Positions 24,730-35,051 of a DNA stretch of 64,000 nucleotides are shown in pieces. The notes beneath the pieces are model-generated. The model did no database searches. It was not told the origin of the DNA and saw only the letters and a program-made list of their open reading frames with translations. The position numbers were made by a program, and so were the translations under genes. The first letter of the stretch is position 1. Each line of letters begins with the position of its first letter. Origin of the DNA: Amycolatopsis methanolica 239 (lineage in GTDB: Bacteria > Actinomycetota > Actinomycetes > Mycobacteriales > Pseudonocardiaceae); the NCBI RefSeq assembly GCF_000739085.1, contig NZ_CP009110.1, forward strand, positions 3,286,001-3,350,000, given 5' to 3'.

Positions 24730-26388
24730 ATGACGTTCGTCATTTCCCCAGGCTGCTGTCGCGACGCCTCGTGCGTGAGCGTCTGCCCGGTCCAATGCAT
24801 CCGGCCCCGCCCGGGGGATCCGGAGTTCGAGACCGCGGAGCAGCTCTACATCGACCCCGACGTGTGCATCGACTGCGGCGCGTGCGTCGAGGAATGCCCG
24901 GTGGACGCGATCCACCCGGGACACGACCTCCCCGCCGAGCTGGCCGGCTACCTGGACGTCAACGCCGGGTACTTCAGCGATCTGCCGGGCTACGACCGCG
25001 TTCCGGTCCGCCGTCCGCGGCCACGGCTGGACGACGCGCCGGAGGAGCTGCGGGTCGCGGTGGTCGGCACCGGGCCCGCCGCGTGCTACGCGATCACCGA
25101 GCTGGCGACCATGCGCGGCACGCGGGTCAGCGTGTTCGAGCGCCAGCCCGCGCCCTTCGGGTTGGTGCGGTCCGGTGTCGCGCCGGACCACCCGCACACC
25201 CGGCTGATCGGCGACCGGTTCGGCCCGGTGCTGGCCCGGCCGAACGTCGACTGCTTCTTCGGTGTCGACGTCGGCGCCGACATCACGGTGGACGAGCTGC
25301 TCGAGCACCACCACGCGGTCCTCGTCGCGACCGGCGCGCAGGAGGACCGGCGGCTGGGCGTCCCCGGCGAGGACCTGCCCGGCGCCTTCGGGGCGAACGC
25401 CTTCGTGGGCTGGTACAACGGCCGTCCCGAGCACGCCGCGGACCGGATGGACTTCTCGGGTGAGCGCGCGGTGGTCATCGGCAACGGCAACGTGGCACTG
25501 GACATCGCCCGGATCCTGGTCCGCGACCGGGAGACCCTGGCGCGTACCGACATCGCCGACCACGCGCTGGAGGCGTTACGGTGCAGCACGATCCGGGAGG
25601 TCGTCATCGCCGGCCGTCGCGGTCCGGATTCGCTCGCCTGCAGCGCGGGGGAGCTGGGCGAGCTGGCCCGGCTGCAGGACGTGGACCTGACGGTGACCTG
25701 CTCGCGCGAGGAACTTGAGCACCTGGAGTCCACTTCGCACACCGGCGACACCACGCGCCGCCGGGCGAACCTCGTGCTCGAAGCCGCGCGGCGCCCCCAG
25801 CGGCCAGGGGCGAAGCGGATCGACTTCCGTTTCCTGTCCGTGCCCGTCGCGATCGAGGGAACGGACCGGGTGGAGGGGATCACCTTCGCCGAGCAGCGCA
25901 TCGACCGCTCCAGCGGGTCTCCGCTGCTGGTGGAGACCGGGCGGCGGGAAACCCTGCCCGCCTCCGTGGTCGTGAAGGCGATCGGCTATTCGTCGCGGCC
26001 GCCGGCCGGTGTACCCGTCGATCCGGCGAAGGGAGTCATCCCGAACCGGGCGGGCCGGGTGATCGAGGACGGTGAGCCGCTGGCCGGGCTCTACTGCGCC
26101 GGTTGGGCCAAGCGCGGGCCGTCCGGTGTCATCGGCAGCAACAAGGTCTGCTCGGAGGAAACCGTCGCCGGCTTGCTGGAGGACTTCACCGCCGGCCGTC
26201 TGGCGAAGCCGGTCAAGACCCGCGCGGACCTGGGCGCCCTGGTCCGCGCCCGGGTGCCGGGTGTGCTAGGGGCGGCCGGCTGGCAGCGCATCGACGCGGC
26301 TGAGCGGGACGCCGGCCGGGCCGCGGGGCGGCCGCGGGTCAAGTTCGTGTCCGTCGAGGAGATGCTGTCCGTCGCGCGGGGCCGCTGA
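24730..26388 (+). CDS. Ferredoxin-NADP reductase with N-terminal ferredoxin domain (FprB-like)
   Basis: 552 residues. A bacterial-type iron-sulfur domain (CCRDASCVSVCPVQC, then CIDCGACVEECPVDAI near residues 42-58) is fused to an FAD/NADPH reductase resembling adrenodoxin reductase (VVGTGPAACYAI, GLVRSGVAPDH, VVIGNGNVALDIARIL, GWAKRGPSGVIGSNK). It moves electrons between NADPH and ferredoxin or P450. ATG at 24730 is preferred over GTG 24703 because GAGGAGG precedes it and the protein then begins like the paralogue at 60735. It diverges from the P450 at 23390, its probable partner. Confidence 0.9.
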   Translation: MTFVISPGCCRDASCVSVCPVQCIRPRPGDPEFETAEQLYIDPDVCIDCGACVEECPVDAIHPGHDLPAELAGYLDVNAGYFSDLPGYDRVPVRRPRPRLDDAPEELRVAVVGTGPAACYAITELATMRGTRVSVFERQPAPFGLVRSGVAPDHPHTRLIGDRFGPVLARPNVDCFFGVDVGADITVDELLEHHHAVLVATGAQEDRRLGVPGEDLPGAFGANAFVGWYNGRPEHAADRMDFSGERAVVIGNGNVALDIARILVRDRETLARTDIADHALEALRCSTIREVVIAGRRGPDSLACSAGELGELARLQDVDLTVTCSREELEHLESTSHTGDTTRRRANLVLEAARRPQRPGAKRIDFRFLSVPVAIEGTDRVEGITFAEQRIDRSSGSPLLVETGRRETLPASVVVKAIGYSSRPPAGVPVDPAKGVIPNRAGRVIEDGEPLAGLYCAGWAKRGPSGVIGSNKVCSEETVAGLLEDFTAGRLAKPVKTRADLGALVRARVPGVLGAAGWQRIDAAERDAGRAAGRPRVKFVSVEEMLSVARGR

Positions 26389-26395
26389 GCACGAA

Positions 26396-26428
26396 GACGG
26401 GGCCGGTCCACTCAGGACCGGCCCCGTC
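26396..26428. terminator. Bidirectional hairpin terminator
   Basis: GACGGGGCCGGTCC and GGACCGGCCCCGTC form a perfect 14-base-pair stem with loop ACTCA. It sits between the convergent FprB-like gene (stop at 26388) and the secreted propeller gene (stop at 26445). Confidence 0.88.
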
Positions 26429-26444
26429 TCGTTGTCCGCGACGA

Positions 26445-27605
26445 TCAGCCGAACACCGGGAAGGTGTTGCTGATGTCCTCGGTGACCGGGATGTCGAAGT
26501 AGGCGATCCGGTTGCCGGTGAACTCGGCGAAGAAGATCTTGCCAGGCACCGTGTTGTTCAGGTCGCAGGGCGAGGAGTACGGCGTCGGCGTGCGGAGCTC
26601 GTTGTACTCCAGGGTCTTCGGGTCGAACTGGCCGACCTGGTTGCCCAGGGTGAACGTGCCCTGCATGATGTAGAGCTTGCCGTCGCTGCCGAAGCGCATC
26701 TGCCCGGGGTTGGGCAGGGGGTTGCCGGTGAGCAGGTTGCTGGGCAGCCCCTTGCGCAGGGCGAGCAGGTCGAACTCCTCGATCTTGCCTGTGGCGTACT
26801 CGATGCGGCCGATCTTGTTCGTCAGCGTCTCACCGAAGTAGAGGTACTTGTCGTCCGGCGAAACGGTGAGCCCACCGGGGAACGCGCCCGGGGTCGGGAT
26901 CGTGTACTCGGTGAACTCGTGGGTGTAGATGTCGAACAGGGCGATCTTGTTGCCGATCGCCTCGGTGAAGGCGATCGTGTTGGCCGGACCCTTCTCCATC
27001 GCGATCGGCCCCGACAGCGGCGTGGGAATGTCGTAACGCTCCCACTGGCCAGTGGCCGGGTCGTAGCTGCCGAAGATGTTCAGTCCGATCAGGGCGAAGT
27101 AGAGCTTGCCGTCCTTGCCGAAGCTGTTGTCGAACGGAACGCCCAGCCCGGTGTTGATGGTGGGCGTGGCGGGCAGGTTGATCGGGCCGATGTTGCCCCA
27201 GGGGAAGGGGTAGGTGTCGATGTGGAGGGTTTCCGGGTTGAGCCGCCCGAGGGCGTTCCCGGTCGCCTCGACGAACCAGATGCTGCCGTCGGGCCCCTTG
27301 TTCTGCCCGCCGGGCAGGCCGGCCAGGTTCGGCAGGGGCGTTTCGCTGACCTGGCCGGTCTCGGGGTCGACCCGCCCGTAGCGGTTGCCGATGAACTGGT
27401 CCGTCCATAACTTGCCGTTGTCGTCGACGATGACCTCGCACGGGTAGCTGACCGGCGTGGGGAACGGGGCGTACTCCTTGATGGGGCCCGCCCCGCCCAC
27501 TGTGCCGTCCGCCGCCGACGCCGGGATGGCTGCGGAGCTCGCGAGCAGGGCGGCACCGGCGACGGCGGTGAGGACTCTGCGTTTCTTGGTGACCGAACGT
27601 GGCAC
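26445..27605 (-). CDS. Secreted seven-repeat beta-propeller protein (Vgb/streptogramin lyase-like fold)
   Basis: 386 residues. The N-terminus is a clear Sec signal peptide: KKRR, a hydrophobic stretch, and cleavage after ASA near residue 31. The rest contains about seven repeats of the form K-LWF-E-x-GN-IGR-DP-TG-x-EY-x-PTP, as expected for a seven-bladed propeller of the virginiamycin B lyase superfamily. GTG at 27605 is chosen because GGAAGGA lies 7 bases upstream and it places the signal peptide at the N-terminus. The function is unknown: a lyase, lactonase or extracellular ligand-binding role are all possible. It is the only clearly exported soluble protein outside the mce operon. Confidence 0.85.
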   Translation of the reverse strand: MPRSVTKKRRVLTAVAGAALLASSAAIPASAADGTVGGAGPIKEYAPFPTPVSYPCEVIVDDNGKLWTDQFIGNRYGRVDPETGQVSETPLPNLAGLPGGQNKGPDGSIWFVEATGNALGRLNPETLHIDTYPFPWGNIGPINLPATPTINTGLGVPFDNSFGKDGKLYFALIGLNIFGSYDPATGQWERYDIPTPLSGPIAMEKGPANTIAFTEAIGNKIALFDIYTHEFTEYTIPTPGAFPGGLTVSPDDKYLYFGETLTNKIGRIEYATGKIEEFDLLALRKGLPSNLLTGNPLPNPGQMRFGSDGKLYIMQGTFTLGNQVGQFDPKTLEYNELRTPTPYSSPCDLNNTVPGKIFFAEFTGNRIAYFDIPVTEDISNTFPVFG

Positions 27606-27694
27606 TACGGCGTCCTTCCGTGGCTTCGTTGACAGGGAGCGCAGGACCGGCGGCGTCACGTCCGGACGGCCGGTCGCGAGCACGATAGCACATT

Positions 27695-27711
27695 AACTTT
27701 GTAAAGATTAA
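27695..27711 (-). promoter_or_regulatory. AT-rich operator-like motif upstream of the propeller gene
   Basis: AACTTTGTAAAGATTAA contains the near-palindromic core CTTTGTAAAG and matches the P450/FprB element at 24674 at 13 of 17 positions. It lies about 90 bases upstream of the chosen GTG at 27605, within the promoter region of that gene. Shared control by the GntR protein is proposed, not shown. Confidence 0.45.
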
Positions 27712-27750
27712 CTGCTTACCCGTGCGCGCGTCCGGCCCTGGTGACGCCTG

Positions 27751-30076
<2,326 letters not shown>

Positions 30077-30091
30077 AAGGGGTGTTGTGAC

Positions 30092-30853
30092 ATGGAGGTC
30101 GGCAACGCGGTCGCGCTGGTGACTGGTGGCGCGTCGGGGCTCGGGCTGGCGACGGTCAAGGAGCTGCACGGCAAGGGCGCGAAGGTCGTCATCGTGGATC
30201 TGCCCTCGTCGCAGGGTGAGGCGGTGGCCAAGGAGCTGGGCGACGGGGTGGTGTTCGCCGCGGCCGACGTGACCGACGAGGCGCAGGTGTCCGCGGCGCT
30301 GGACGCGGCGGAGGCGCTGGGCACGTTGCGGATCGCGGTGAACTGCGCGGGCATCGGCAACGCGCACAAGACCGTGGGCAAGCGGGGTCCCTTCCCGCTG
30401 GACGGGTTCGTCAAGGTCATCAACGTCAACCTGGTGGGCACGTTCAACGTGATCCGGCTGGCCGCGGAGCGGATCGCCAAGACCGAGCCGGCAGGCGAGG
30501 AACGCGGCGTCATCGTCAACACCGCGTCCGTGGCCGCGTTCGACGGGCAGATCGGGCAGGCGGCGTATTCGGCGTCCAAGGGCGGGATCGTTGGGATGAC
30601 GTTGCCGATCGCGCGGGATCTGGCGAGCCTGCAGATCCGGGTGGTGACGATCGCGCCGGGGTTGTTCCACACGCCGCTGTTCGCGACCCTGCCGGAGGAG
30701 GCGATCGCCTCCCTCGGCGCGCAGGTGCCGCACCCCTCGCGGCTGGGTGACCCCGCCGAGTTCGCGGCGCTGGCCCGGCACATCGTGGAGAACCCGATGC
30801 TCAACGGCGAGACCATCCGGCTCGACGGCGCCATCCGGATGGCCCCGCGCTGA
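30092..30853 (+). CDS. 3-hydroxyacyl-CoA dehydrogenase, HSD10-type SDR
   Basis: 253 residues. [21 protein letters not shown] and the insertion [28 protein letters not shown] are typical of type 2 3-hydroxyacyl-CoA dehydrogenases (HSD17B10 family). The catalytic motif is YSASKGG, and the tail is [16 protein letters not shown]. It oxidises 3-hydroxy-2-methylacyl-CoA or hydroxysteroid-like substrates with NAD. AAAGGGG precedes the ATG. It is followed by the remnant quinone oxidoreductase, whose reading frame begins at this gene's stop. Confidence 0.9.
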   Translation: MEVGNAVALVTGGASGLGLATVKELHGKGAKVVIVDLPSSQGEAVAKELGDGVVFAAADVTDEAQVSAALDAAEALGTLRIAVNCAGIGNAHKTVGKRGPFPLDGFVKVINVNLVGTFNVIRLAAERIAKTEPAGEERGVIVNTASVAAFDGQIGQAAYSASKGGIVGMTLPIARDLASLQIRVVTIAPGLFHTPLFATLPEEAIASLGAQVPHPSRLGDPAEFAALARHIVENPMLNGETIRLDGAIRMAPR

Positions 30854-31816
30854 CCCGGCACGCGCTTCAGCTCACGGACCTCACCGGGCCGGAGGGCTTG
30901 CGGCTGGTGGATTTCCCGGAGCCGCAAGCCGGTGACGTGGTGGTGGATCTCGTCGCGGCCGGTGTGTCGTTCCCCGACCTGCTGCAGACGCAGGGGCTCT
31001 ACCAGCTGAGACGGCCACTGCCGTTCGTGCCCGGGGCGGAGGGCGCGGGCGTCGTCCGCGCCGCCCCGCCGGGGAGCGGTCTGCGGGCGGGCCAGCGGGT
31101 CGCGGTGCTGTCGTTCGAGGGCACCTGGCGGCAGGTCGCGGCCGTCGCCCCGGCGCGGGTGCTGCCGTTGCCGGACACCGTGTCGCCGACGGCCGCCGCC
31201 GGGCTGCCGGTGAACTACCTGACCGGGCACTTCGCGCTGCGGCGCCGCGCGAAGGCGGAGGCGGGGGAGGCGGTCCTGGTGCACGGCGCCGCGGGCGGTG
31301 TCGGCATCGCCGCGCTGCACCTGTGCCGGGCATGGGACCTGCGGAGCGTCGCGGTCGTGAGCGACGCGGAAGGCCGAGGTGGCCGCCGCGGCGGGTGCCG
31401 ACCATGTCGTGCGCGTGGACGGCCGGCTGGACGAGGTGCGCCGGTGGACCGGCGGGCGCGGGGTCGACATCGTGCTCGACCCGGTGGGCGGCGACCGGTT
31501 CACCGACAGCCTGCGCAGCCTGGCGCCCGAGGGGCGCCTCGTGGTGCTCGGCTTCACAGGCGGTTCGATCCCGACGGTCAAGGTGAACCGCCTGCTGCTG
31601 AGCAACACCTCCGTGCTGGGCGCCGGCTGGGGCGAGATGCTCCGCCAGGAGCCCGCCTCCCTGCGGTGGCGGTGGGACGAGCTGTACCCGCTGCTCGAGC
31701 ACGGCACGCTCACCGCTGCCGAGCCGACCGTGTACCCGATGGCAGAGGCCGCAGACGCGCTCGGTGCGTTGGCGGACCGGACGGCCACCGGCAAACTCGT
31801 GCTCGACCTGCGCTGA
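30850..31816 (+). pseudogene. Quinone oxidoreductase (MDR family), frameshifted
   Basis: The frame from 30850 encodes the N-terminal two thirds of a zinc-less NADPH:quinone oxidoreductase (GVSFPDLLQTQGLY, VPGAEGAGVV, VHGAAGGVGIAALHL). Near 31360-31372 the homologous protein jumps to the +1 frame and continues as AAAAGADHVVRVDG to GKLVLDLR at 31816. Loss of two bases in GCGGAAGGCC would explain this (an expected Asp-Ala-Glu-Lys-Ala reading). The only start overlapping the upstream stop is CTG (30850, CTGA); a TTG at 30898 is the other choice. It may be a decaying gene or a sequencing or assembly error. Confidence 0.75.
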
Positions 31817-31876
31817 GGCGGTTCCGGCGGCGTTCGGCGGGCGGCCGTGCTGCCGGCTGCGCCGCCCTGCCGCAGC

Positions 31877-32494
31877 TCAGCGCTGGACGGCGCCCCGGAG
31901 GAACGAGCGGATCGACTCGGCAAACAGCTTTTCGCCGGTCCGCCACTCGTTGGCCTTCACCGCGCTCGCCAGGGCGGGCTCCTTCTCGGCGTCCACGTGC
32001 GGAAAGATCCGGTTCCGGATGTCGGCCGGCTTGACGGCCTGGGTGAGCGCCGCGCCCAGGGTCAGGTTCTCCAGCCCGTCCAGGATCAGCACGTGCACCT
32101 CCTCCGGCACACCGGCGTCTCGCATGAGTTGCGCCGCGTCGTCGTAGCGTGCGCTCAGCAGGTCGCGGGGCACGTGCTCGAGCAGTACCGGTGCCGCGTT
32201 GGGGTGCCGGAGGACGACACGCCGGAAGTTGACGGCGAGGGTGACCAACCACTCCTGCCAGTCCGCGGGCTCGCGCCGTCGCGGCGCTGCCGCCTCCAGC
32301 ACGATGCTGCGCGCCACCCCGGCCATGATCTCGGCGCGGTCGGCGAAGTGGTGGTAGAGCGACGGCGCCTTCACCTCCAGCTCCCGCGCGAGGCGAGGCA
32401 GGCTGCACGCCGCAAGCCCGTCGGTGTCGATGATCTCCAGTGCCGTGCTGATCACCCGGTCACGACTGATCAGTGGCTGCGCGGGACGTGGCAT
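31877..32494 (-). CDS. TetR-family transcriptional repressor
   Basis: 205 residues. N-terminal TetR helix-turn-helix (RDRVISTALEIIDTDGLAACSLPRLARELEVKAPSLYHHF, residues about 12-55); the C-terminal helical domain would bind the inducer. It is divergent from the aldehyde dehydrogenase/Rieske operon. A palindromic site at 32508-32522 sits 14 bases upstream of its ATG, as expected for autorepression, and similar sites lie at three further promoters in the window. This makes it the best candidate for the local pathway regulator. Confidence 0.9.
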   Translation of the reverse strand: MPRPAQPLISRDRVISTALEIIDTDGLAACSLPRLARELEVKAPSLYHHFADRAEIMAGVARSIVLEAAAPRRREPADWQEWLVTLAVNFRRVVLRHPNAAPVLLEHVPRDLLSARYDDAAQLMRDAGVPEEVHVLILDGLENLTLGAALTQAVKPADIRNRIFPHVDAEKEPALASAVKANEWRTGEKLFAESIRSFLRGAVQR

Positions 32495-32507
32495 GACTCG
32501 ATTATGG

Positions 32508-32522
32508 CCTATCGGTATTAGG
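32508..32522. promoter_or_regulatory. TetR operator candidate A
   Basis: CCTATCGGTATTAGG; on the minus strand CCTAATACCGATAGG. CCTA/TAGG arms flank a 7-base centre. It lies immediately upstream of the TetR gene and matches site D (43971) at 11 of 15 positions and site B at 10 of 15. Confidence 0.6.
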
Positions 32523-32543
32523 TAGCCCGGCTCCCGCTTCCCC

Positions 32544-32584
32544 TTGCGCGACGGCGACCCTCCCCTTAACCTAAAGCCATTAGA
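32544..32584 (+). promoter_or_regulatory. Promoter and TetR operator candidate B
   Basis: TTGCGC (32544-32549) and TAACCT (32567-32572) are 17 bases apart and make a plausible promoter for the aldehyde dehydrogenase operon. CCTAAAGCCATTAGA (32570-32584) overlaps the end of the -10. Read on the minus strand it matches site D at 12 of 15 positions. Confidence 0.6.
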
Positions 32585-32605
32585 TGACGGTCGAGAGGAA
32601 CCCTT

Positions 32606-34060
32606 GTGGGACAGGGAGCAACGGTGCGCCAGGAACCCGCATTCTTCGTCGATGCGAGCTGGAGCCGGCCCACGGGCGGCTCGTTCGAGGTGGTCGAGGC
32701 GGCGAGCGGAGCGCCCCTCGGGGTGGTCGGCTCGGCCTCCGGCGCCGACGTCGACGCGGCGGTCACCGCGGCCCGGCGAGCCCTGGACGGGCCGTGGAGC
32801 CGCTGCCGGCCGGCGGAGCGCGCGCACGCCCTCGACCGGTTCGCGGCGGCGCTCAAGGCACGGGGCAGAGACACCGCGACGCTGGTCAGCCGCGAGAACG
32901 GGATGCCGATCGCGCTGTCGAAGGCGGTCAACGGCTTCGCTCCGGCCCAGATCATCGGCTACTACGCGCGGCTCGCCCGCGACCTCGAGGTCGAGGAGAG
33001 CCGCGCAGGGCTCTTCGGCGAGGTGCTGGTGCGGCGCGAGCCGGCCGGCGTGGTCGCCGCGATCGTGCCCTGGAACTACCCCCAGCCGCTGGCCGCGATG
33101 AAGATCGGCCCGGCGCTGGCCGCGGGGTGCACGGTGGTGCTCAAGTCCTCGCCGGAGACCGCGCTCGACGCCTGTGCGTTCGCCGAAGCCGCGCTCGCCG
33201 CCGACCTCCCGCCCGGTGTCCTCAACATCGTGCCGGGCGGCCGGGGCACAGGCGAGGCGCTGGTCGCCCACGCGGGCGTGGACAAGGTCGCGTTCACCGG
33301 CTCCACCGCGGCCGGGCGCGCCATCGGCGAGGTGTGCGGGCGCCTGCTGCGCCCGGTGACGCTCGAGCTCGGCGGCAAATCGGCCGCGATCATCGCCGAG
33401 GACGCCGACCTCGGAGCCTTCGGGCGGGCGCTGCCTGCGGTGTCCTTCGCCAACAACGGCCAGACCTGCCACGCGAGCACCCGGATCCTCGCCCCGGCCT
33501 CGCGCTACGACGAGGTGGTGGACCTGGTCACCACGGTCGCGCGCGGGCTCGTGGTCGGCGACCCGCTGGATCCGGCGACGCAGATCGGGCCGCTGGTGAG
33601 CAGCGCGCAGCGGGACCGGGTACTGGGCCACATCCGGGCCGGCCTGGCGAGCGGCGCGCGGCTCACCGCGGGAGGATCGGTTCCGGCGGACCGGCCGAAG
33701 GGCTGGTATGTGGAGCCGACGGTGTTCGCCGACGTCGACAACGCCGCGCCGGTGGCCCAGGACGAGATCTTCGGCCCCGTGCTGTGCGTGATCCCCTACG
33801 AGGGTGACGACCAGGCGGTGGCGATCGCGAACGACAGCGCCTATGGCCTCGCCGGCACGGTGTGGACCGCCGACGAGGAGCACGGCCGGGACATCGCGCG
33901 CCGCATCCGCACCGGCACCTTCGGCGTCAACACCTACGAGCTTGACCCGGTCGCCCCGTTCGGCGGGGTGAAGGCCAGCGGGCTCGGCCGCGAACTCGGG
34001 CCGGAAGGGCTGGAACCCTACGTCAGCCTGAAGTCGGTCTATACCACGGCCGGGCGCTGA
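32606..34060 (+). CDS. Aldehyde dehydrogenase
   Basis: 484 residues. Glutamate in LELGGKSA and nucleophile Cys288 in NNGQTCHASTR; FTGSTAAGRA for cofactor. GTG at 32606 follows GAGAGGAA; a GTG at 32624 with AGGGAG upstream is an equally good start and would remove six residues. It is a paralogue of the enzyme at 8979 (shared APFGG-KASGLGRELGPEGL tail). First gene of an operon with a ferredoxin reductase and Rieske oxygenase, and it probably oxidises an aldehyde derived from the oxygenase product or substrate. Confidence 0.9.
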   Translation: MGQGATVRQEPAFFVDASWSRPTGGSFEVVEAASGAPLGVVGSASGADVDAAVTAARRALDGPWSRCRPAERAHALDRFAAALKARGRDTATLVSRENGMPIALSKAVNGFAPAQIIGYYARLARDLEVEESRAGLFGEVLVRREPAGVVAAIVPWNYPQPLAAMKIGPALAAGCTVVLKSSPETALDACAFAEAALAADLPPGVLNIVPGGRGTGEALVAHAGVDKVAFTGSTAAGRAIGEVCGRLLRPVTLELGGKSAAIIAEDADLGAFGRALPAVSFANNGQTCHASTRILAPASRYDEVVDLVTTVARGLVVGDPLDPATQIGPLVSSAQRDRVLGHIRAGLASGARLTAGGSVPADRPKGWYVEPTVFADVDNAAPVAQDEIFGPVLCVIPYEGDDQAVAIANDSAYGLAGTVWTADEEHGRDIARRIRTGTFGVNTYELDPVAPFGGVKASGLGRELGPEGLEPYVSLKSVYTTAGR

Positions 34061-34062
34061 CC

Positions 34063-35025
34063 GTGCCGGGGAACGGTTCGGCCGCGGTCGAGATGGACGT
34101 CAAGGTCGTCGGTAAGGAACAGGTGGCCGACGGCGTCGTGCGGCTTGTCCTCCGCCGCTCCTGCGGTGAGGGCTTCCCGGCCTGGGAACCGGGTGCGCAC
34201 GTCGACCTCGTGCTGGATGAGGACCTGGTCCGCCAGTACTCGCTGTGCGGCGATCCCGGCCGGTCCGACGTCCTCGAGGTCGCGGTGCTGCGGGAGCCCG
34301 CCGGAAGGGGCGGCTCGGCCTTCGTGCACGACAAGGTGGAGGTGGGGGACCGCCTCCGGATCCGTGGCCCCCGCAACAACTTCCCGCTCGTCGAGGCGGA
34401 CGAGTACCTGTTCGTCGCGGGCGGAATCGGGATCACGCCCATTCTGCCGATGGTGCGCGCGGCCGCGGCCGCCGGTGCGCGGTGGCGGCTGGTCTACGGC
34501 GGACGCACCCGGAGGTCGATGGCCTTCCTGGAGGAACTGGCGGACTACGGCGAGCGGGTCCGGATCCGTTCGCAGGACGAGACCGGGCTGCTCGACCTTG
34601 CCGGCGAGCTCGCCGGGGCCGGTGAGAGTGCCGCTGTCTACTGCTGCGGGCCGGAAGGGCTCCTGCGGGCGATCGAGGACGAGTGCCGGGGCCGGCGCCC
34701 GGGCTGCCTGCACGTCGAACGGTTCAGCCCGAAGGCGCGGGACACCACGGTTCCGGATGGCCCATTCGAGGTCGAGCTGGCGGTGAGCGGGCGGACGCTC
34801 GAGGTGCCGCCCGGGAAGTCCATCGTCGGCGTTCTCGAAGAGGCCGGTGTGGACGTTCCCGTGTCCTGCCTCGAGGGCACCTGCGGAACGTGCGAAACCG
34901 CCGTGCTGGAAGGAGAACCCGATCATCGGGACTCGATCCTCACCGACGAGGAGCGGGCCCGCAACGACACGATGTTCCTGTGCGTGTCGCGAAGTCTGAC
35001 ACCACGGCTGCGCATCGACAGGTGA
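34063..35025 (+). CDS. Ferredoxin reductase (phthalate dioxygenase reductase type)
   Basis: 320 residues. A flavin domain (RQYSLCGDPG), a nucleotide domain (AGGIGITPILPM, CCGPEGLL) and a C-terminal plant-type [2Fe-2S] domain with Cys 269, 274, 277 and 307. It passes electrons from NAD(P)H to the Rieske oxygenase encoded 26 bases downstream, forming a two-component class IA system. GTG start 3 bases after the aldehyde dehydrogenase stop; an ATG at 34093 is possible. Close paralogue of the truncated reductase at 1-940. Confidence 0.93.
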   Translation: MPGNGSAAVEMDVKVVGKEQVADGVVRLVLRRSCGEGFPAWEPGAHVDLVLDEDLVRQYSLCGDPGRSDVLEVAVLREPAGRGGSAFVHDKVEVGDRLRIRGPRNNFPLVEADEYLFVAGGIGITPILPMVRAAAAAGARWRLVYGGRTRRSMAFLEELADYGERVRIRSQDETGLLDLAGELAGAGESAAVYCCGPEGLLRAIEDECRGRRPGCLHVERFSPKARDTTVPDGPFEVELAVSGRTLEVPPGKSIVGVLEEAGVDVPVSCLEGTCGTCETAVLEGEPDHRDSILTDEERARNDTMFLCVSRSLTPRLRIDR

Positions 35026-35051
35026 ACGGCCGGCGGAGAAAGGAGACCGAC

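Noticed and set aside
31817-31876. GC-rich self-complementary stretch between the quinone oxidoreductase and TetR genes, considered as a terminator
   Set aside because: The possible stems are short and interrupted; no clean hairpin comparable to 22384 or 26396 could be drawn.
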